This document shows positions 53,788-58,647 of a stretch of DNA of 58,647 bases, piece after piece (within the stretch, counting starts at the first letter, position 1; every line of letters begins with the position of its first letter). Under the pieces are notes generated by a model that saw only the letters and a list, made by a program, of their open reading frames with translations, did no database searches and had not been told where the DNA came from. This stretch comes from Streptomyces wedmorensis (GTDB taxonomy: Bacteria; Actinomycetota; Actinomycetes; Streptomycetales; Streptomycetaceae), in the NCBI RefSeq assembly GCF_000716445.1, contig NZ_JNWK01000045.1:1-58647 (forward strand), in the 5' to 3' direction. Both the position numbers and the translations under genes were made by a program.

Positions 53788-53882
53788 GGCGGTGCCGCGC
53801 GGCGGGCGGTGGGTGCGAAGCGGCCGGATGGCGGTGCCGCGCCGGGCGGCGTGGTGTCCGGCCGGGTGGGGCGGTGCCGCGC
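53788..53882. repeat. Three short direct repeats between convergent genes
   Basis: GGCGGTGCCGCGC occurs at 53788, 53830 and 53870 in the non-coding gap between the AMACR-like gene and the response-regulator gene. Spacing is 42 and 40 bases. No hairpin terminator stronger than local GC stems was seen. Confidence 0.55.
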
Positions 53883-53914
53883 CCCGGTCGGTGGGCCGGG
53901 GAGCCGCCGGGCGT

Positions 53915-54559
53915 TCACGACTCCAGATAGCGCAGCACGGCCAGGATCCGGCGGCTGTGGCCGTCGGTCCGGCGCAGGTCCAGCTTGTCGAAGACGGAGT
54001 TGAGGTACTTCTCCACCGCGCTCAGCGAAAGGTGCAGCTGCCGTCCGATGGCCGCGTTCGTGTACCCCTGGGCCAGCACCTCCAGGACCTCCCGCTCGCG
54101 CGGGGTGAGCCGGGCCAGCGGATCGGCACGGTCGCCGCGCACGACCAGCCGCCGTACGACCTCCGGGTCGAGCGCCGTGCCGCCGGCGTGGATCCGGTCG
54201 AGCGCGTCGAGGAACTCCTCGACCTGCGCCACCCGGTCCTTGAGCAGATAGCCGACCCGGTCCGCGCCGGTGGCGAGGAGCCGGGCCGCGTAACTGGGTT
54301 CGACGTACTGCGAGAGGACCAGCACCCCCGTCCCGGGCAGCCGCTCGCGGATCTCCACGGCCGCCCGCAGCCCCTCGTCGGTGTGGGTCGGCGGCATCCG
54401 GATGTCGGCGACGACGACGTCCGGCCGGCGCGCCTCGACCTCCGCTACCAGGGACCCGGCGTCGCCGAGCGCCGCGAGGACCTCGTGGCCCTCCTCGACG
54501 AGCAGCCGGACCAGACCCTCCCGCAGCAGGGTCGAGTCCTCGGCGATGATCACGCGCAC
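53915..54559 (-). CDS. NarL-type response regulator
   Basis: A 214-residue regulator. The receiver has acidic residues near 6-8 and a phospho-acceptor Asp near 52 (VVVADIRMPPTHTDEGL, with the longer loop typical of LiaR/DesR relatives). The C-terminal helix-turn-helix is LTPREREVLEVLAQGYTNAAIGRQLHLSLSAVEKYLNSVFDKL. The GTG start overlaps the kinase gene. It is convergent with the AMACR-like gene. Confidence 0.92.
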   Translation of the reverse strand: MRVIIAEDSTLLREGLVRLLVEEGHEVLAALGDAGSLVAEVEARRPDVVVADIRMPPTHTDEGLRAAVEIRERLPGTGVLVLSQYVEPSYAARLLATGADRVGYLLKDRVAQVEEFLDALDRIHAGGTALDPEVVRRLVVRGDRADPLARLTPREREVLEVLAQGYTNAAIGRQLHLSLSAVEKYLNSVFDKLDLRRTDGHSRRILAVLRYLES

Positions 54560-55674
54560 GGCAGCTCCGCGACAAGAGTGGTGGGTCCCCCGAGGGGGCT
54601 GTCGATCCGCAGGACGCCGTCGAGCGCGGCGACCCGGCTGCGCAGGCCGGTCAGTCCGCCGCCGGCCGGGTCCGCGCCGCCCGTGCCGTCGTCCTCGACC
54701 CGCACGGTGAGGAGCGGCCCGTCGCGGGACACCCGTACGGCGACGGCCGAGGCCGAGGAGTGCTTGGCGGCGTTGGTGACGGCCTCGGACACCACGAAGT
54801 AGGCGGCCGTCTCCACCGGCCGGGGCAGCGGCTCGTCCCCCGCCTCGTAGCGGACCCGCAGCGGGACGGCGCAGCGCTGCGCCACCCCGCCCAGCGCTTC
54901 TTCGAGCCCCAGGGCGTCGAGCGCCGACGGGTACGCCCGCCAGGCGACGTCCCTGAGCTCGGACAGGACCTCCCGGGCCTCCCGGTGCGCCTGTTCGAGC
55001 AGCGCGTCCGCCTGGCCGGGGTCCCGGTCCCGGCTCCGGCGGGCCCGGCCGAGCAGCATCGCCAGGGCCACCAGCCGTTGCTGGACGCCGTCGTGCAGGT
55101 CGCGCTCGATCCGCCGGCGCTCGGCGTCGACGGCCTGGACCACCGCGGCCCGGCTGACCGCGAGCTCGTCGATCCGCCGCCGCAGCAGTTCCCCCTCGGA
55201 GGGGCCGAAGCACTCCCGGGCGAGCCGGGCGTCGAGGGCGGCCAGCGCGTACAGGCCCTGCACGTCGAGGAAGAGCAGGACGCCGCCCAGCAGCAGCTGG
55301 GTGAGCAGCTCCTCCCAGCCGAGCGTCCCCCGCACCAGCCCCCGGGCCAGCAGCCCGGCCAGCACGACGCCGAAGGCCAGCAGCCCGAGGACGATCCCGC
55401 ACACCAGGCCCGTCCAGCCGCGGACGGCCAGGTAGCGCAGCAGTCGCCGCCCGGACGTCTCGTACGCGTCGGGGAAGCGGTCGCCGAAGAAGACCCGGCG
55501 TCGGCCCCGCTCCAGCGCCGCCGGCCTCCGGGCCCCGGCCACCAGGATCTCCAGCGCGTACGGCCGGGTCCGGGGCCACAGCAGGAACGCTCCGAGGGCG
55601 GTTCCGGCGGCCAGGAAGTACAGGACGCCGAGCAGGCCGCTCAGACATCCCAGGACGACACCGACGGCCCTCAT
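54550..55674 (-). CDS. HisKA_3-type sensor histidine kinase
   Basis: A 374-residue kinase. N-terminal helices at about 1-35 and 85-155 flank a cytoplasmic stretch, so the sensor may be membrane-embedded. The phosphotransfer segment [28 protein letters not shown] lies near 190, with ATPase motifs [13 protein letters not shown] and [21 protein letters not shown] near the end. It is co-transcribed with the regulator downstream. Confidence 0.91.
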   Translation of the reverse strand: MRAVGVVLGCLSGLLGVLYFLAAGTALGAFLLWPRTRPYALEILVAGARRPAALERGRRRVFFGDRFPDAYETSGRRLLRYLAVRGWTGLVCGIVLGLLAFGVVLAGLLARGLVRGTLGWEELLTQLLLGGVLLFLDVQGLYALAALDARLARECFGPSEGELLRRRIDELAVSRAAVVQAVDAERRRIERDLHDGVQQRLVALAMLLGRARRSRDRDPGQADALLEQAHREAREVLSELRDVAWRAYPSALDALGLEEALGGVAQRCAVPLRVRYEAGDEPLPRPVETAAYFVVSEAVTNAAKHSSASAVAVRVSRDGPLLTVRVEDDGTGGADPAGGGLTGLRSRVAALDGVLRIDSPLGGPTTLVAELPCA

Positions 55675-55775
55675 CGACCTCAAGTGGGCGCCCGTTCGCG
55701 CCCGTTCGCCTTCCCCCACGGTTCCCGAGCCTAACCCCGGCGCCGCTCCCCGGGGTACGGGCTCCGGGGCGGCCC

Positions 55776-56468
55776 TCACGACGTGCGGCGGTGCTGCGCG
55801 CGCCCCCGACCCCGGAGGCGTACCGCCAGATACGCGCACAGCGCCACCGCCACGAGCGCCAGCACGGCCTTCGACAGCACCCCCACGTACCCCTCGACCA
55901 CGTCCCACCCGTCCCCGAGCCAGTAGCCGGCGAGCACGAGCACGCTGTTCCAGACCAGGCTGCCGAGTGTCGTGAGCATGAGGAAGACGGGCATCGGCAT
56001 CCGCTCGACACCGGCCGGCACCGAGATCAGACTGCGGAAGATCGGCACCATCCGGCCCAGGAACACCGCCTTGGTGCCGTGCCGGGCGAACCACCGCTCC
56101 GTACGCTCCAGATCGGAGACCTTCACCAGCGGCAGCCGCGCCCACAACGCGTGCATCCGCCGCCGCCCGAACAGCGCGCCGATCCAGTACAGCGCCATCG
56201 CGCCCACCACCGAACCGAGCGTCGTCCAGAACAGCGCCGACGCGAGACTGATCACGCCCTGCCCGGCCGCGAAGCCCGTCAGCGGCAGGATCACCTCGCT
56301 GGGCAGCGGCGGAAACAGGTTCTCCAGCGCGATGGCGAGCCCGGCACCCGGCCCGCCCATCGTGTCGACGAGCCCCGCCGCCCACCCGGCGACACCGCCC
56401 GCGGGCTCCTGCGCGATGCTCGCGCTCGTACTCGTCATGCCCGCAATCGACATGCTCGTGATCGTCAC
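55776..56468 (-). CDS. DedA-family membrane protein
   Basis: A 230-residue membrane protein of the SNARE-associated/DedA family. The family core is [27 protein letters not shown] near residue 50 and [27 protein letters not shown] near 135. DedA proteins are phospholipid scramblases or flippase-like transporters. The GTG at 56468 has GGAG upstream; ATGs at 56453 and 56438 are alternatives. It is divergent from miaB. Confidence 0.88.
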   Translation of the reverse strand: MTITSMSIAGMTSTSASIAQEPAGGVAGWAAGLVDTMGGPGAGLAIALENLFPPLPSEVILPLTGFAAGQGVISLASALFWTTLGSVVGAMALYWIGALFGRRRMHALWARLPLVKVSDLERTERWFARHGTKAVFLGRMVPIFRSLISVPAGVERMPMPVFLMLTTLGSLVWNSVLVLAGYWLGDGWDVVEGYVGVLSKAVLALVAVALCAYLAVRLRGRGRAQHRRTS

Positions 56469-56666
56469 GATGAGGACTCCAGATCGGCGAGAGTGACTTC
56501 CCGAGGCCCGTCGCCCCGGCCATCCCAACCTAGAAATCCCAGCTCAGCACCGGTACGCGGCTTCCCCTCCACCTCCCTGCGGAAAACCGCAGGGACCCCC
56601 CGCCCGTCCCGGGGCCCTTCCGAAGGCCCGGCGAAACGCCCCTCCGGACCGCCTACTCTTGGGGGA

Positions 56667-58190
56667 ATGACCAGCAGCAGCGACCGGAGTCCCGCAGTGA
56701 GCGTTGAAGGATCCAAGACCTACGAGATTCGCACCTACGGGTGCCAGATGAACGTCCACGACTCCGAGCGGCTCTCCGGTCTGCTGGAGGAGGCGGGTTA
56801 CGTCCGGGCCCCCAAGGGTGCCGACGGCGACGCCGACGTCGTCGTCTTCAACACCTGCGCGGTCCGCGAGAACGCCGACAACAAGCTGTACGGCAACCTC
56901 GGCCGGCTCGCCCCCATGAAGACCACGCGGCCCGGCATGCAGATCGCCGTCGGCGGCTGCCTGGCCCAGAAGGACCGCGAGACCATCGTCAAGAAGGCCC
57001 CCTGGGTCGACGTGGTCTTCGGCACGCACAACATCGGCAAGCTGCCGGTCCTCCTGGAGCGCGCCCGCGTCCAGGAGGAGGCGCAGATCGAGATCGCCGA
57101 GTCCCTGGAGGCCTTCCCCTCCACGCTGCCCACCCGCCGCGAGTCCGCCTACGCCGCCTGGGTCTCGATCTCCGTCGGCTGCAACAACACCTGCACGTTC
57201 TGCATCGTCCCGGCCCTGCGCGGCAAGGAGGAGGACCGCCGCCCCGGCGACATCCTCGCCGAGATCGAGGCCCTGGTCGCCGAGGGCGTCTCCGAGATCA
57301 CCCTGCTCGGCCAGAACGTCAACGCGTACGGCTCCGACCTGGGCGACCGCGAGGCCTTCTCCAAGCTGCTGCGCGCCTGCGGCCAGATCGAGGGCCTGGA
57401 GCGCGTCCGCTTCACCTCCCCGCACCCGCGCGACTTCACCGACGACGTCATCGCCGCCATGGCCGAGACGCCGAACGTCATGCCGCAGCTGCACATGCCG
57501 ATGCAGTCCGGCTCGGACTCGATCCTCCGGGCGATGCGCCGCTCGTACCGGCAGGAGCGTTTCCTCGGAATCATCGAGAAGGTACGCGCGGCCATCCCGC
57601 ACGCCGCCATCTCCACCGACATCATCGTGGGCTTCCCCGGCGAGACCGAGGAGGACTTCGAGCAGACCATGCACGCCGTCCGCGAGGCCCGCTTCGCGAA
57701 CGCCTTCACCTTCCAGTACTCCAAGCGCCCCGGCACCCCGGCCGCCGACATGGAGAACCAGATCCCCAAGGAGGTCGTGCAGGAGCGCTACATGCGGCTC
57801 GTCGCCCTCCAGGAGGAGATCTCCTGGGAGGAGAACAAGAAGCAGGTCGGCCGCACGCTCGACGTCATGGTCGCCGAGGGCGAAGGCCGCAAGGACGGCG
57901 CCACCGACCGCCTCTCCGGCCGCGCCCCCGACAACCGCCTCGTCCACTTCACCAAGCCCGACGAGGACGTCCGTCCCGGCGACGTCGTCACCGTCGAGAT
58001 CACCTACGCCGCCCCCCACCACCTCCTCGCCGAGGGACCCGTCACCGCCGTCCGCCGCACCCGCGCCGGCGACGCCTGGGAGAAGCGCACCTCCGCCCCC
58101 AAGTCCCCCGGCGTCCTCCTCGGCCTCCCCCAGATCGGCCCCCCCGCCCCCCTCCCCACCCCCGACACCCCCGCCTGCGCCTCTCACTGA
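56667..58190 (+). CDS. miaB: tRNA-2-methylthio-N6-dimethylallyladenosine synthase MiaB
   Basis: A 507-residue radical SAM methylthiotransferase that adds a methylthio group to i6A37 of tRNA. Three N-terminal [4Fe-4S] ligands (Cys26 in YGCQMN, Cys64 in NTCAV, Cys98 in GGCLA) and the radical [11 protein letters not shown] (Cys172, 176, 179) are present. A TRAM domain follows at about 385-455. The C-terminal 25 residues are Pro-rich. GGGGGA lies before the ATG; the upstream frame from 55791 is non-coding. Its stop is followed by repeat-rich DNA. Confidence 0.97.
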   Translation: MTSSSDRSPAVSVEGSKTYEIRTYGCQMNVHDSERLSGLLEEAGYVRAPKGADGDADVVVFNTCAVRENADNKLYGNLGRLAPMKTTRPGMQIAVGGCLAQKDRETIVKKAPWVDVVFGTHNIGKLPVLLERARVQEEAQIEIAESLEAFPSTLPTRRESAYAAWVSISVGCNNTCTFCIVPALRGKEEDRRPGDILAEIEALVAEGVSEITLLGQNVNAYGSDLGDREAFSKLLRACGQIEGLERVRFTSPHPRDFTDDVIAAMAETPNVMPQLHMPMQSGSDSILRAMRRSYRQERFLGIIEKVRAAIPHAAISTDIIVGFPGETEEDFEQTMHAVREARFANAFTFQYSKRPGTPAADMENQIPKEVVQERYMRLVALQEEISWEENKKQVGRTLDVMVAEGEGRKDGATDRLSGRAPDNRLVHFTKPDEDVRPGDVVTVEITYAAPHHLLAEGPVTAVRRTRAGDAWEKRTSAPKSPGVLLGLPQIGPPAPLPTPDTPACASH

Positions 58191-58221
58191 CCCCCACGCG
58201 GGCCCCCGCCCCACGCGACCC

Positions 58222-58316
58222 CCGCACCCTGCGCGGGCCCGCGCCCTAGGCGGGCCCCGCACCCTGCGTGGGCCCGCGCCCTAGGCGGGCCCCGCACCCT
58301 GCGCGGGCCCGCGCCC
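58222..58316. repeat. 35-base tandem repeat downstream of miaB
   Basis: CCGCACCCTGCGcGGGCCCG begins at 58222, 58257 and 58292, exactly 35 bases apart. The spacer CGCCCTAGGCGGGCC contains the palindrome GCCCTAGGCG-like core. About 2.7 units are present in a non-coding region of 457 bases after miaB. Between this array and the fold-back repeat nothing else is visible. Confidence 0.85.
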
Positions 58317-58390
58317 ATCACCCCGCCGCGTGTGGGCCCCGCACGGGTGGGCCTTCGCCCGTCGCCCACCCCTGTGTGTGTGGGCCTCCG

Positions 58391-58625
58391 CCCGCTGCCG
58401 TGTGGGCTGGCCACGCCGCACCCCCGTGTGGGCAATCGTCCCGCTGGGGCGGGACGGGTGGGCACACGGGACGGCGCCCTTGGCGGCGCCTCCGCCCCCG
58501 TTGCCTGAACCCGCACCACTAGGTCGGCGCGTACCCGGTGCGGGTTCGGGCGCGGAAGCCTGGGCCCGGCAAGGGGCGCCGTCCGTTGTGCCCACCCGTT
58601 CCGCCCCAGCGGAACGAATGCCCAC
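58391..58625. repeat. Right copy of the fold-back repeat
   Basis: The reverse complement of 58391-58608 repeats 1-218. Two imperfect 54-base arms, 58428-58481 and 58571-58625, are inverted to each other around about 89 bases, so the element can fold on itself. Each arm carries a short hairpin of the type TCCCGC-TGGG-GCGGGA. The spacer also holds an inner inverted pair (CCCGCACC and GGTGCGGG). Confidence 0.87.
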
Positions 58626-58647
58626 AACGGGCGGGGTGCAGGCCCAC

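Overview
The window is actinobacterial and almost certainly Streptomyces. Its GC content is very high, GTG starts and 4-base ATGA/GTGA stop-start overlaps are common, and it carries Streptomyces landmarks in a typical order: recA-recX, the glutamate importer gluABCD with a divergent two-component pair, and miaB. Both outer ends (1-218 and 58391-58608) carry the same GC-rich fold-back repeat in opposite orientation. That fits a contig that broke inside a dispersed repeat, but I cannot test this here.

Left part (1-28319), mostly conserved chromosome: an Lhr-type helicase, an AraC regulator next to an AzlCD amino-acid exporter, an alpha/alpha-toroid protein, DUF3046, an AI-2E permease, a bd-type oxidase pair with a short subunit II, a LuxR-type two-component system, an alpha/beta hydrolase, recA (with SOS box) and recX. 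Next come a sulfur unit (a short leader peptide ending in Cys codons, a cysteine dioxygenase and a rhodanese), an FAD monooxygenase, gluDCBA, the divergent gluR-gluK pair and an orphan TAXI-family binding protein.

Middle part (28535-35775), secreted proteins: three tandem paralogues, each a predicted seven-bladed RCC1 propeller, lie divergently from three exported proteins. Two of those three share a Cys-containing domain, and one has a Ser/Thr-rich segment like aerolysin/ETX pore-forming proteins.

Right part (35840-53777), the most unusual region: a glutamyl-tRNA synthetase paralogue, an MFS exporter, an LLM flavin/F420 oxidoreductase, a LysR regulator, an EamA exporter, a YCII-LuxR fusion regulator and a tautomerase precede a tight seven-gene operon (43363-52005). 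The operon encodes a maleate-isomerase-like protein, an FAD monooxygenase, an Asp/Glu-racemase-like protein, HemB, HemA, an ADP-forming acyl-CoA synthetase and HemL. With the synthetase paralogue this is a complete private C5 route from glutamate to porphobilinogen, without hemC or hemD. The HemB has no cysteine at all, and neither does the racemase-like protein. I infer either a specialised-metabolite pathway starting from 5-aminolevulinate or porphobilinogen, or a duplicated set of targets that protects the cell from a C5-pathway inhibitor. An Ohr peroxidase and an alpha-methylacyl-CoA-racemase-like gene lie just beyond.

The window closes with a NarL-type two-component system, a DedA membrane protein and miaB. 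No tRNA, rRNA, CRISPR array, transposase or integrase gene was found.
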